Assembly: GCA_020848545.1 (NCBI GenBank)
Contig: JADLHZ010000161.1
Location: 1-64,000, forward strand
Length of the DNA: 64,000 bases
DNA from: Deltaproteobacteria bacterium
Lineage (GTDB): Bacteria; Myxococcota; JADLHZ01
Reading direction: 5' to 3'
The position numbers and the translations under genes were made by a program. Of this stretch, positions 33,593 to 42,198 are shown piece after piece. Under the pieces are notes generated by a model that searched no databases, had not been told where the DNA came from, and saw nothing but the letters and a program-made list of their open reading frames with translations. How positions within the stretch are numbered: position 1 is the stretch's first letter; each line of letters begins with the position of its first letter.

Positions 33593-35479
33593 ATGCCAAG
33601 TGCGCCGAACGTCGATCCACAAGCCGCCGCGCCGGTGCCCGAGGCGCCGCCGCAAACGAGCGCCGCGTCCGATCTCACGCTCGATCGCCTGCTCGCGACC
33701 TTGCTGCAGCTCGGCCTCGTCGACGCCGCGAACAAGCGCGAGATCGAGGTGAAGGCCGGTCAGCAGAGCGCGCGCATCGTCAAAGAGAAGCTCGGCATCA
33801 ACGCCGGCAAGAAAGGCGGCCCGACCTACGACGTGAGCCCGAGCGAGCTCATCGCCTCGTTCAAGCTGACGACGCCGGCCGGTGAAGCGCTCGACGAAGA
33901 TCGCTTGGCGCATGTCATCGCTCAGGCGAGCCGGCTCACGTACATCAAGATCGATCCTTTGCAACTGAACGCCGATCTCGTGACAGCGACGTTTTCGCAG
34001 CCCTTCGCGCGCAAGTTCGTCGTGCTGCCGCTGAGCAAGACGGCGACGGCGATCGAGGTCGCAGTCGCCGACCCGTACAACCGCGAGCTCCAAGAGAACA
34101 TCAAGCGCACGACCGGCCTCGCGGTGCAGTTACGTATTGCGCCGAAGATCGACATCCTGAAGGCCATCACCGAGGTCTACGGCTTCCGGCAAAGCGTGGA
34201 GAAGGCGGCGCGCGACATCGGCAAGGAGACCGCGCTCGGCTCGACCGACGCCGCCGTCATGGTGTCGAACCTCGAGCAGCTCGTGCGCATGCGCTCGCGG
34301 CCCGACGAGATCGAGGCGAACGACAAGCACATCGTCAACGCGGTCGAGTACCTCTTCCACTACGCCTTCGATCAACGCGCGAGCGACATTCACATCGAGC
34401 CGAAGCGCGAGCACTCGTTGATCCGCTTTCGCATCGACGGCGTGCTGCACGAAGTGAATCGCATCCCGAAGGGCGTGCACGCGCCGTTCGTCGCGCGCAT
34501 CAAGACGCTCTGCCGCATGGACATCGCCGAGAAGCGCCGCCCGCAAGACGGCCGCATCAAGATGACGCGCGGCAACGACGACGTCGAAATTCGCGTCAGC
34601 TCGCTGCCCGTCGCGTTCGGCGAGAAGCTCGTCATGCGCATCTTCGATCCGGAGGCGCTCGTCGGCAGCCTCAGCGATCTCGGCTTCGACGCCCGCGAGC
34701 GTGGGCTCTTCGAGCAGTGGATCGATCGCCCGCACGGACTCGTCTTGATCACGGGCCCCACCGGCTCCGGTAAGTCGACCACGCTCTACACAGGCCTCAA
34801 GACGCTCGCCGACAAGAATCTCAACATCACGAGCGTCGAAGACCCCATCGAAATGGTGTTCGAGCACTTCAACCAAGTGGCCGTGCAGCCGAAGATCGAT
34901 CTCGAGTTCGCCACCGTCTTGCGCACTCTGCTCCGCCAAGATCCCGACGTCATCATGGTCGGCGAAATTCGCGACAAAGACACCGCCGAGATGGTGATCC
35001 AAGCGGCGCTCACCGGCCATCTCCTCCTCTCGACGCTGCACACGAACGACGCGACGAGCGCCTTGACCCGCTTGATCGATCTCGGCGTGCAGCCGTTCTT
35101 GGTCGCTTCGACGGTGCTCGGGGTGATGGCGCAGCGGCTCGTGCGCAAGGTTTGCAGCAAGTGCGCCGAAGACGTGACGCTGTCCGAAGCCGAGCGCGAA
35201 TCGTTACGCCTGCCGCCCGGGAGCTACGCGACGAAGCGCGGCAAGGGCTGCGCGATCTGCCGCGGCACAGGATACAAAGGACGCATCGGCATCTTCGAGG
35301 TCATGGCGGTCACCCCGGAGTTGCGCGCGATGATCACCGCCACGCCTGACGTTTTCGCCATCGCCAAGGTTGCGAAGCAGCAAGGCATGCTCAGCTTACG
35401 CGAGGCTGCGATCAAGAAGCTGCTGGCCGGCGAGACCAGCTACGAAGAAGTCGTCAGCGTGACAGCGGAGAACGAGTGA
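33593..35479 (+). CDS. Type II secretion/type IV pilus assembly ATPase (GspE/PilB family)
   Basis: 628 residues from ATG at 33593. The upstream open extension lies in the divergent promoter region and is rejected. An N-terminal MshEN/GspE-N-like domain spans about 25-215. The motor ATPase follows: Walker A GPTGSGKST (about 387-395), Asp box EDPIEMVFEHF, Walker B QDPDVIMVGEIRD and His box LLSTLHTNDA. A CxxC-x(n)-CxxC zinc site (CSKC ... CAIC) near 530-560 is typical of GspE/PilB rather than PilT. It drives pilus or pseudopilus assembly at the inner membrane. No pilin or secretin genes are nearby, so PilB versus GspE cannot be decided. Coupled to ddl by a GTGA overlap. Confidence 0.92.
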   Translation: MPSAPNVDPQAAAPVPEAPPQTSAASDLTLDRLLATLLQLGLVDAANKREIEVKAGQQSARIVKEKLGINAGKKGGPTYDVSPSELIASFKLTTPAGEALDEDRLAHVIAQASRLTYIKIDPLQLNADLVTATFSQPFARKFVVLPLSKTATAIEVAVADPYNRELQENIKRTTGLAVQLRIAPKIDILKAITEVYGFRQSVEKAARDIGKETALGSTDAAVMVSNLEQLVRMRSRPDEIEANDKHIVNAVEYLFHYAFDQRASDIHIEPKREHSLIRFRIDGVLHEVNRIPKGVHAPFVARIKTLCRMDIAEKRRPQDGRIKMTRGNDDVEIRVSSLPVAFGEKLVMRIFDPEALVGSLSDLGFDARERGLFEQWIDRPHGLVLITGPTGSGKSTTLYTGLKTLADKNLNITSVEDPIEMVFEHFNQVAVQPKIDLEFATVLRTLLRQDPDVIMVGEIRDKDTAEMVIQAALTGHLLLSTLHTNDATSALTRLIDLGVQPFLVASTVLGVMAQRLVRKVCSKCAEDVTLSEAERESLRLPPGSYATKRGKGCAICRGTGYKGRIGIFEVMAVTPELRAMITATPDVFAIAKVAKQQGMLSLREAAIKKLLAGETSYEEVVSVTAENE

Positions 35480-36495
35480 AAGACGTCATCATCCTCTTTG
35501 GTGGAACGAGCGGCGAGCGGCGCGTGAGCGTGGCGTCGGCGCAAAACGTGGCCACGCGCCTCCCTGGCGCGGCGCTCTGGTTCTGGTCGACGAGCGGCGA
35601 CGTGCATCCCGTCGACCCGAGCGAGCTGCAGCGCATCGAGCGTCCGTTCGAAGAAGACTTCGTGCCGGCGCAGAAAGCGATCGGCGGCATCGAAGCGGCG
35701 CTCGATCGCGCGCAGGGGAAGACGTTCTACCTCGGCCTGCACGGCGGCACCGGCGAAGACGGCACGCTTCAGAAGCTGATGGAGAAACGCCGGCTCGCGT
35801 TCACTGGCTCCGGGAGCGACGCGAGCGCGCGCGCCTTCGACAAGAACGCGGCAAAGAACATCGTGCGCTTGAAGGGCGTGAAGGTGGCCGACAGCGTGGT
35901 CCTGCCGCAGCGCGCACCGGAGGCGGCGTTCGCAGCGCTCGATCAAATGTTCACGAAGCACGCGCGCGTCGTCGTCAAGCCGGTGGCCGACGGATCGAGC
36001 GTCGGCTTGCACCACGTGAAGACGCGCGAAGACGTGCGCAAGGTCGCGGCGACAATCGCGAAGGAACCGGACCGCGCTTACTTGGCGGAAGCGTTTCTGC
36101 CGGGGCGCGAGATGACCTGCGGCGTCATCGAGCAGAACGGTCAAACGCGCGCGCTGCCGCCCTCGGAAGTGATCATGGACGCCGGCCGCGCGTTCGACTT
36201 CGAAGGAAAGTACCTCGGCAAAGGCACGCGCGAGATCACCCCGGCCGACGCTCCGCCCACGACAATCGCGATGGTGCAGCAAACCGCCGTGGCGGCGCAC
36301 GAAGCGCTCGGCTGCAGGGGCTACACGCGCACGGACATCATCGCCACCGACAAGGGCGTCGTTTACTTGGAGACGAACACGCTGCCCGGCATGACCAAGG
36401 CGTCGTTCATTCCGCAGCAGCTCGCCGCGGCGCAGATCGACGTGACGGCGTTCCTGCTCGAGCAGCTGACGATCGCCAAAGCCCGCTACGGGTAG
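35476..36495 (+). CDS. ddl: D-alanine--D-alanine ligase
   Basis: 339 residues from GTG at 35476, overlapping the preceding stop. ATP-grasp enzyme that makes the D-Ala-D-Ala dipeptide of peptidoglycan precursors in the cytoplasm. Seen: ILFGGTSGERRVS (N-terminal), FYLGLHGGTGEDGTLQKLME, FTGSGSDASARAFDKNAAK, VVKPVADGSSVGL, the AFLPGREMTCGV loop and the C-terminal YLETNTLPGMTKASFIPQQ. Length about 30 residues longer than the E. coli enzymes, within family range. Coupling to a secretion ATPase is unusual. Confidence 0.95.
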   Translation: MKDVIILFGGTSGERRVSVASAQNVATRLPGAALWFWSTSGDVHPVDPSELQRIERPFEEDFVPAQKAIGGIEAALDRAQGKTFYLGLHGGTGEDGTLQKLMEKRRLAFTGSGSDASARAFDKNAAKNIVRLKGVKVADSVVLPQRAPEAAFAALDQMFTKHARVVVKPVADGSSVGLHHVKTREDVRKVAATIAKEPDRAYLAEAFLPGREMTCGVIEQNGQTRALPPSEVIMDAGRAFDFEGKYLGKGTREITPADAPPTTIAMVQQTAVAAHEALGCRGYTRTDIIATDKGVVYLETNTLPGMTKASFIPQQLAAAQIDVTAFLLEQLTIAKARYG

Positions 36496-36563
36496 CGGTA
36501 AGCGAGGAAGTCCTCGGCGAAGATATCTCGGTCACCTTTTTCCGCCTCGGCTATCTAATACCC

Positions 36564-37190
36564 ATGCAAGCTCCGAAAGACGTGAGCGACGCCGACGCGG
36601 TCTCCCGGATCCTCGCCGGCGAGCCGCTCTTCTTCGAACAGGTGATGCGCCGGCACAACCCGATGGTCTACCGCGCCGTCAGGGCGATCCTGCGCGACGA
36701 AGCCGAGGCCGAAGACGCGATGCAGGCGGCGTATCTATCGGCGTTCGAGCACCTGGCCGCCTTCAAGGGCGCGAGCAAGCTGTCGACCTGGCTCGTGCGC
36801 ATCGCCGTCAACGAAGCGTTGCAACGCCTGAGGAAGCGCCGCCCGAGCACGGCGCTCGACGAAGCCACCGAAGTGCCGAGCGCGCTGCCGAGCCCTGAGG
36901 ACGCGAACATGACGAAAGAGATGTTGGCCTTGCTCGAGCACACGATCGACGAGCTCCCGGAGACCGATCGCGTGGTCGTGATGCTGAAGGAGATCCAAGA
37001 GCTGCCGATCGCCGAGGTCGCCGAGATCTTGGACATCAACGAAGAGGCGGTGAAGCAGCGGCTGCATCGCGCGAAGGCGAAGCTGCAGGATCGCGTGCTC
37101 GAGAAGACGCGCGCGGGGTTGTTCGGCTTCGAAGCGCCGCGCTGCAATCGGGTGACCGAAGCCGTGCTGCGACGGATCGCGGCGCTCTAG
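36564..37190 (+). CDS. ECF-type sigma-70 family RNA polymerase sigma factor
   Basis: 208 residues. Region 2 is at about 15-90 (PLFFEQVMRRHNPMVYRAVRAIL ... AEDAMQAAYLSAFEHLAAFKG, then LSTWLVRIAVNEALQRLRKR). Region 4 is at about 120-175 (ELPETDRVVVMLKEIQELPIAEVAEILDINEEAVKQRLHRAKAKL). The C-terminal tail carries CNRVTEAVLRRI, a Cys-containing extension seen in some ECF groups with no separate anti-sigma. No anti-sigma gene lies beside it. TATCTAAT sits just before the ATG and may be its -10. Confidence 0.9.
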   Translation: MQAPKDVSDADAVSRILAGEPLFFEQVMRRHNPMVYRAVRAILRDEAEAEDAMQAAYLSAFEHLAAFKGASKLSTWLVRIAVNEALQRLRKRRPSTALDEATEVPSALPSPEDANMTKEMLALLEHTIDELPETDRVVVMLKEIQELPIAEVAEILDINEEAVKQRLHRAKAKLQDRVLEKTRAGLFGFEAPRCNRVTEAVLRRIAAL

Positions 37191-37196
37191 CGCACT

Positions 37197-37961
37197 TCAG
37201 TTTTCGAGCGCTGCGATCATACGCAGCGCCTGGTCGACGCGCTCCGCGTTGAAGCCCGCCGGCCATTGCGCATCCTTCACGAGCCCCTGGGTCACCATCG
37301 TGAAGATGACGCTCGCGCGTGGGACGAGGTCCGTGATGGTGTCGAGCACCGCGATGCTGCGCTGCATGCTGATTTGCAAGGTGCGCTCCTTCGACTGCAA
37401 GATGCTGGCGTCCCTCAACGCGAGGTCCACGTCGGCGATCCGCTGCTTGGCGGTCGCGATCGCAATACGTTCGACCGGCGAGAACGAGGAGGACGGCGCG
37501 CAGGCCGCAGTCGTGCCGGAAGCGACGTTCGCGCCGACGCTCAGACGCAGGCGCTCGCGCAGGTGCTCGGGCGTCGAGGCGATCAGCCGCCGTCCGAACA
37601 CCGACGTGCCCTTCTGGTCGCCGAACGCGTCGAGGATCGAGATGCGCTCGGGCACCGTCAACCCGCGCAGGTCCGCGGTCTCGAGCGCTGACGACGAGCG
37701 GGCCGAGATCAATTGCGCGGCGAGCTGCTTCGCCGCCGGCGTCTGCGGCACGAAGTCGTCGACGAAGATCGCTGTCTTCAACTGCGGGATCGCGTCTCGC
37801 CGCACGTCGAGCGGGATGCGCTCGTCGCGCAACGCTTCACTGAGCCGCACGGAGTCGCCCGCGTCGAGGCTGCCGTTCTGGTTGGCGTCGAGCTCGTAGT
37901 CGAGGATCGCCTTCGCAAAGTACGGCTCGAGATCGCCCAGCCGATAGAAATGGTTCGCCAT
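37197..37961 (-). CDS. Orphan protein with an EF-hand-like loop
   Basis: 254 residues without signal peptide or membrane segment. Near the N-terminus the loop DANQNGSLDAGD (about 26-37) has the spacing of a single EF-hand calcium site. The rest is helical, with a Ser-rich centre (SSSFSPVERIAIATAKQRIAD). No family is recognised. It is convergent with the sigma factor gene, with 6 bases between stops. Possible calcium-dependent function is inferred from the loop only. Confidence 0.62.
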   Translation of the reverse strand: MANHFYRLGDLEPYFAKAILDYELDANQNGSLDAGDSVRLSEALRDERIPLDVRRDAIPQLKTAIFVDDFVPQTPAAKQLAAQLISARSSSALETADLRGLTVPERISILDAFGDQKGTSVFGRRLIASTPEHLRERLRLSVGANVASGTTAACAPSSSFSPVERIAIATAKQRIADVDLALRDASILQSKERTLQISMQRSIAVLDTITDLVPRASVIFTMVTQGLVKDAQWPAGFNAERVDQALRMIAALEN

Positions 37962-38046
37962 CGCACCCTCCGCTCGCCGTTATCGCGACGAGGCGGCGGC
38001 CGTTCGCGGCCTGGCGCCTGGGCAGAGATGGATGGCGCGCAGCGTC

Positions 38047-38976
38047 CTAAGGCGTTGCGGGCTTATTGAGCTTCTTCACGTCGTGGCCGTCGGCCCAGTA
38101 GATCGCGCTCGCGTCGAAGGTGACTTGCACGAGCGAGAGCGTGCCGAGGCTGTCGAGCAAGATGTCGGTCTTGCCGCTCGCCCGATCGAAGCGCTTGAAC
38201 GCCTGGCGCGGGTTCTTCGCTTTGCCGTACGCGGAGAAGTACACGAACGTCCCGTCGAGCCAGAAGCGGTTCACCTCGCGCACGATCTCGCGTCTTTCGG
38301 CCGTGGCCTTGCTCAGCGCGAAGACGTGCGTGGCGCCATCCTGCTCGTCGAGGAAGTAGAGCTCGGCGCCGTCGTTTTGCAGCAGCGAGGGCGACGCGTC
38401 GGCGAGAAACACCGTCGCTGCGCCCCCGGACTTTGCCACGCGCATCAACCTCGGCGGCTGCGTCGAATCGAGCCAATAGACACTCGTCTCGTCGACCGCG
38501 ATCTCCGGCACGAGCGTGAGCCCGGCGTCGGCGAGCTTTTGCATCGGCCCGCCGCTCTTCGGTGCACGCACCAACGCCGCCGTCGCCGTGCCGCGATCGA
38601 ACCAATAGAGGTGCGTGGCGTCTTGGCGCACGGATCCGCGCTGTGCGTTCGGCGCCACGTCGCTGGCGGCGGTCCCATCGAGCGCGGCCTTGCGCACCGT
38701 CGCGAAGCTCGCCTCGCCGGCGCCCTGAGTGAAGAAGAGGTTCTGCGCGTCGGTGAGCAGATCGAAAAGCGGCTGGTTGCTCGGGACGATCGTCGCGCGC
38801 GGCGCGCCGGGCACCGGGTTCAGCCGCCACACGCCGTCGTCCGCCGTGCCGTAGAGTTGGCCACCGGCAAACGCGAGCAGGGTCTGGCCGTCGACCGCGG
38901 TGATCGTCTCGACGCCGGTCGTGACGTTGCCGCCACAAGCAGAGAGGAGCGCGATCAGGAGGGCAAAGAGACGCAT
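38047..38976 (-). CDS. Lipoprotein, predicted beta-propeller
   Basis: 309 residues from ATG at 38976 (MRLFALLIALLSACG), giving a clean lipobox. The mature part has repeated strands ending in xxYWxD or xxYFxD motifs (TSVYWLDS, AELYFLDEQ, ASAIYWADGHD), typical of six-bladed propellers of the YWTD/SMP-30 style. The family is common as outer-membrane lipoproteins in myxobacteria. Function unknown. 42 bases downstream of the short-chain dehydrogenase gene on the same strand. Confidence 0.75.
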   Translation of the reverse strand: MRLFALLIALLSACGGNVTTGVETITAVDGQTLLAFAGGQLYGTADDGVWRLNPVPGAPRATIVPSNQPLFDLLTDAQNLFFTQGAGEASFATVRKAALDGTAASDVAPNAQRGSVRQDATHLYWFDRGTATAALVRAPKSGGPMQKLADAGLTLVPEIAVDETSVYWLDSTQPPRLMRVAKSGGAATVFLADASPSLLQNDGAELYFLDEQDGATHVFALSKATAERREIVREVNRFWLDGTFVYFSAYGKAKNPRQAFKRFDRASGKTDILLDSLGTLSLVQVTFDASAIYWADGHDVKKLNKPATP

Positions 38977-39018
38977 CGGGCGCGCAAGACACAACGGCGC
39001 ACCTGTCAACGTCAAGCC

Positions 39019-39786
39019 TCAGATCATCTGCGCCGACAAACCGCCGTCGATGACCAGCGTGTGGCCGGTCACGAACGACGCCGCGTCCGACGCCAAGTAC
39101 AGCGCGCCGCCCGCGATCTCTTCCGGCTGCGCCACGCGCCCGAGCGGCGTGCCAGCGATGACGCGCGCGCTGATCTCCGGGCTCTCAGTGAGCGCCGCCG
39201 CGAACTTCGTCTTCACGACGCCCGGCGCGATCGCGTTGACGCGAATGCCGGCCGGCCCGAGCTCGCACGCCAAGGTCTGCGTCATCGAGATCACCGCGGC
39301 TTTGGTCGCGGCGTAGACGCCTTGCAGCGGCGTGCCGCCGAGCGCGACGACGCTCGCCACGTTGATGATGCTGCCCTGCGCCGAACGGGCGACCAAGTGC
39401 TCCGCCACCATCCGCGCCGCGTCGAAGTAGCCCTTCAGGTTCACCTCGAAGGTCTTCTGCCACTGACCGTCTTCAACCGTGAGCATCGGCCCGAAGTGCG
39501 GGTTCGTGGCCGCGTTGTTGACGAGCACGTCGACCTTGCCGAAGCGCTCGACCGTCGCCGCCACCAACGCCGCGAGATCATCCTTTTTGCCGGTGTGGCA
39601 GGCGCGAAAGTCGACCGCGTTGCCCTGCTTCTTCATCGCCTCGGCGACCGCCGCGAGCCCGTCGACCTTGCGCGCGGCGAGCATCACCTTGGCGCCGGCC
39701 GCGGCGTACGCGCGCGCGATCGCTTCGCCGATGCCGCGGCTGGCGCCGGTGACGATGGCGACTTTGTCTTTCAGATGGATCGTCAT
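39019..39786 (-). CDS. Short-chain dehydrogenase/reductase (SDR)
   Basis: 255 residues, classical SDR: TGASRGIG cofactor loop (13-20), NNAA, a Ser in NVASVVALGG and the catalytic YAATK. C-terminal GGALYLASDAASFVTGHTLVIDGG is also typical. Arg after the first Gly-motif region (AARK, about 38-41) hints at NADP(H). It resembles FabG-like and peroxisomal DHRS4-like enzymes; the substrate is not predictable. No operon partner suggests a pathway. Confidence 0.93.
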   Translation of the reverse strand: MTIHLKDKVAIVTGASRGIGEAIARAYAAAGAKVMLAARKVDGLAAVAEAMKKQGNAVDFRACHTGKKDDLAALVAATVERFGKVDVLVNNAATNPHFGPMLTVEDGQWQKTFEVNLKGYFDAARMVAEHLVARSAQGSIINVASVVALGGTPLQGVYAATKAAVISMTQTLACELGPAGIRVNAIAPGVVKTKFAAALTESPEISARVIAGTPLGRVAQPEEIAGGALYLASDAASFVTGHTLVIDGGLSAQMI

Positions 39787-39816
39787 GCCGCGCCGTTTAC
39801 GCAGGACCCGACTCGA

Positions 39817-39846
39817 TTGCGAGCCTTCGCGGTTCTCGGGTACATT
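39817..39846 (+). promoter_or_regulatory. Candidate sigma-70 promoter of the orphan gene at 39855
   Basis: TTGCGA, an 18-base spacer, then TACATT ending 8 bases before the ATG. No ribosome site fits between, so the transcript would be nearly leaderless. Confidence 0.35.
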
Positions 39847-39854
39847 AAACGCTT

Positions 39855-40616
39855 ATGACGTCCGTCCGCGGGCCAGGACCAGGGCCGCACATTCGCATCA
39901 ACGGCGAAGAGATTACGACGCGTCCCACGGGACCGCTCGGGCCGGTGCCGTCGCAGAAGCCCGCCACGCAAAAGCCGGTGACCGCACCGCCGCCGGGATC
40001 GGAAGCACGCCAAGAGGAGATGTTCGACTCGGCGCACCAGATGTCCTTGCGCGGCGAGCAGGCGGCGCAGGCGCTCTCCGGCAACAAGAAGGCGAAGAAG
40101 AAGAAGGACGTCAAGAAGAAGAACAAGAGCGCCCTCGACGACTTGCTCGGCGACAACAAGCGCGTCGACGGCGTGTTTCCCGACGGCGATCCGCACAACA
40201 AGCAGGAAGAAGCGTTCCAGCAAGCGGCGGAGTTCGAAGAGAAGGTGCTCGACAGCGATCTCACCTTCTCGCGCAAGGCGGGCCAAGTCCAAGTCGGCGA
40301 CGACGTCTTCCGCATCGATCTCGACGGCGAAAAGGGCGCGCTCGTCGCCGGCGAGTCGAGCGCGGAGATCACGGGCAGCTTCGACATCGACGTCGATGAC
40401 GACGCCGAAGCCACGCAGACGCGCGGGGTCGCGCCGCCGCCGCGCCCGAGCGTGTCGACGCCGGCATCGCCGCCCACCGCGCAGCAAACGCAAGCGCCGC
40501 CCACCGTCGGCCCCTCGCTGCGTAACGTTCCCGAAGACACCATCCCGAACGTCGAGATCCCGACCTCCGAGACCGGCTTGCGCAAGATGCTCGGCCTCAA
40601 AACCAAAGCGAAGTGA
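39855..40616 (+). CDS. Orphan charged protein with Lys-rich segment
   Basis: 253 residues, mostly disordered: Pro/Thr-rich N-terminus, a lysine block NKKAKKKKDVKKKNKSAL (about 76-93), an acidic middle (EEAFQQAAEFEEKVLDSDLTFS) and a short beta-rich part (GQVQVGDDVFRIDLDG). A Pro/Thr-rich linker and GLRKMLGLKTKAK end it. No signal peptide. Family not recognised. Possibly a cytoplasmic adaptor or a secretion-related orphan; no evidence for either. Confidence 0.65.
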   Translation: MTSVRGPGPGPHIRINGEEITTRPTGPLGPVPSQKPATQKPVTAPPPGSEARQEEMFDSAHQMSLRGEQAAQALSGNKKAKKKKDVKKKNKSALDDLLGDNKRVDGVFPDGDPHNKQEEAFQQAAEFEEKVLDSDLTFSRKAGQVQVGDDVFRIDLDGEKGALVAGESSAEITGSFDIDVDDDAEATQTRGVAPPPRPSVSTPASPPTAQQTQAPPTVGPSLRNVPEDTIPNVEIPTSETGLRKMLGLKTKAK

Positions 40617-40716
40617 GCTGATCGCTCTTACGGCAAATGTCTCACATTGCACGCCGACCATTGAGCCGAAGTCGACTTTCGTCTAGGGCACCCAACTCAT
40701 AAGGAGACCCCTCACC

Positions 40717-40944
40717 ATGAAGACTGCCCTTCTTGCCCTCGGTACCCTCTTTTTCATCGCCTGCGGCCAACCGCCGTGTGATCAGCTCGCCGCCAAGTGC
40801 GCGGCGTGCACGAACACCGCTGGCAAGGCCGCGTGTGACATCTCCGTCGCCGTCAAAGGCCTCCCCGGCGGCCAAGATGCCTGCCAGGCGGTGTTGAACG
40901 CGAAGACGTACGACGCCGACAGCGCGTCCTGCAAAGCGAACTAA
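40717..40944 (+). CDS. Small Cys-rich lipoprotein
   Basis: 75 residues. A strong ribosome site (AAGGAG) 11 bases before ATG at 40717 and a factor-independent terminator just downstream make it a clear single-gene unit. Lipobox FFIACG (about 12-17). The mature peptide has six cysteines in CDQLAAKCAACTNTAGKAACD and later positions, suggesting three disulfides. Likely an abundant small envelope lipoprotein. Family not recognised. Confidence 0.78.
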   Translation: MKTALLALGTLFFIACGQPPCDQLAAKCAACTNTAGKAACDISVAVKGLPGGQDACQAVLNAKTYDADSASCKAN

Positions 40945-40963
40945 TTTTTTGTCGTAAACAATG

Positions 40964-41001
40964 AAGCCCCGGGATCGATTCGTCGGCCCCGGGGCTTTTT
41001 T
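40964..41001 (+). terminator. Rho-independent terminator of small lipoprotein gene
   Basis: Stem AAGCCCCGG / CCGGGGCTT with a 16-base loop, followed by a run of six T (40996-41001). It sits 20 bases after the stop of the small lipoprotein gene. Confidence 0.85.
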
Positions 41002-41093
41002 GCGTCTTCAAGTCCAGCAAACGTGCGCGCGCAGCGCGCGAGGGCGCGAGCCCGACGCTCGCAGATCTCGAAGCCATGCGGCGATTGAGCTAG

Positions 41094-41128
41094 GCCCCCT
41101 CAAAGGGGGCTCCGGCGCGCAGCGCCGG
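41094..41128. terminator. Two adjacent perfect hairpins downstream of ispA
   Basis: First stem GCCCCCT/AGGGGGC with loop CAA (41094-41110). Second stem CCGGCGC/GCGCCGG with loop GCA (41112-41128). They lie about 47 bases beyond the ispA stop on the minus strand. No T-run follows, so they may be Rho-assisted terminators or a stabilising 3' end. Confidence 0.5.
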
Positions 41129-41174
41129 TGGGGTGGCCCGACAAAGATGACGAAACGAGCGCAGCGAGTTTCAG

Positions 41175-42080
41175 TCATCGGTCGCGGTCGATCAGGTACT
41201 TGGCGATCGCGGAGAGGGCCTGCGCGTTCGCACCGAGCGCGTCGATCTCTGCGAGCGCCTTTTTCAAGCAGTCCGCAGCGCGCGCCTTGGCGCCGTCGAT
41301 GCCGAGCACGTCGACGTACGTCGTCTTGCCGGCCGCGGCGTCCGAGCCCTGTGGCTTGCCGAGCGTGGCAGAGTCTTGCGTCACGTCGAGCACGTCGTCG
41401 ATGATCTGAAAGCCGAGACCGGCGTGCTGAGCGAAGCGGCGCAAGCGTTCGACGGTGTCCGGGTTGGCGCCGCCCATGATCGCGCCGCAGACGACGGCGG
41501 CGACGAAGAGCGCGCCGGTCTTCATGCGATGGATGTCGACGAGCTGCTGCTCCGTCTGCTTCTTGCCGGTCGCCTGGATGTCGAGCACTTGGCCGCCGAC
41601 CATGCCGGCGCTGCCCGCCGCGTGCGCGACTTCGAGCACGCACCGCGCCGCGCGTGAACCGAGCGCGCCACCGTCGCTGCCAGACACTTGCTTCGCGACC
41701 TTGCCGATCACGTAGAACGCGTCGGTCAGGAGCGCGTCGCCAGCGAGGATCGCCATGCCTTCGCCGTACACCTTGTGGTTCGTCGGCCGGCCGCGGCGCA
41801 GGTCGTCGTTGTCCATCGCCGGGAGGTCGTCGTGGATCAAAGAGTACGAGTGGATCATCTCGAGCGCGAGCGCCGGCGCCAATGCGTCTTCAGCGCGGCC
41901 GCCGACCGCTTCGGCCGCGGCGAGAGCGAGGATCGGCCGCAGGCGCTTGCCTCCGGCGAGCAAGCTGTACTCGGTGGCCTCGCGCAACGCTTGCGGGCTG
42001 CCGTCCGGATACACCTTCTTCAGCTCGGCTTCGACGAGCGCCCGGCGCTCCTTCAAGTACGGTTCGAGTTGGAATGCCAT
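41175..42080 (-). CDS. ispA: Polyprenyl (farnesyl/geranyl) diphosphate synthase
   Basis: 301 residues from ATG at 42080 (MAFQLEPYLKERRALVEAELKK). It makes C15 (or longer) prenyl diphosphate from IPP and DMAPP in the cytoplasm. First Asp-rich motif DDLPAMDNDDLRRG has the two-residue insertion typical of bacterial farnesyl diphosphate synthases. Also seen are GGKRLRP and the second Asp-rich FQIIDDVLD. It supplies the substrate for the squalene genes hpnC and hpnD 8 kb away. It is divergent from module A, so the 118-base gap holds both promoters. Confidence 0.93.
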   Translation of the reverse strand: MAFQLEPYLKERRALVEAELKKVYPDGSPQALREATEYSLLAGGKRLRPILALAAAEAVGGRAEDALAPALALEMIHSYSLIHDDLPAMDNDDLRRGRPTNHKVYGEGMAILAGDALLTDAFYVIGKVAKQVSGSDGGALGSRAARCVLEVAHAAGSAGMVGGQVLDIQATGKKQTEQQLVDIHRMKTGALFVAAVVCGAIMGGANPDTVERLRRFAQHAGLGFQIIDDVLDVTQDSATLGKPQGSDAAAGKTTYVDVLGIDGAKARAADCLKKALAEIDALGANAQALSAIAKYLIDRDR

Positions 42081-42198
42081 GTGTTGCGTCCTTGGGCGCT
42101 CGCTACACAGCGAGCGCACCTTTGTCCACCGACCTCGCGGGCGTGACGAAGAAGTCACTCTTTCGACCGCCGCTGTGGACCCTCGGGTAGCATGCAGC

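Noticed and set aside
39855-40616. Third member of the large-protein/TPR family
   Set aside because: It lacks the shared tail and other motifs; Lys-rich disorder only.
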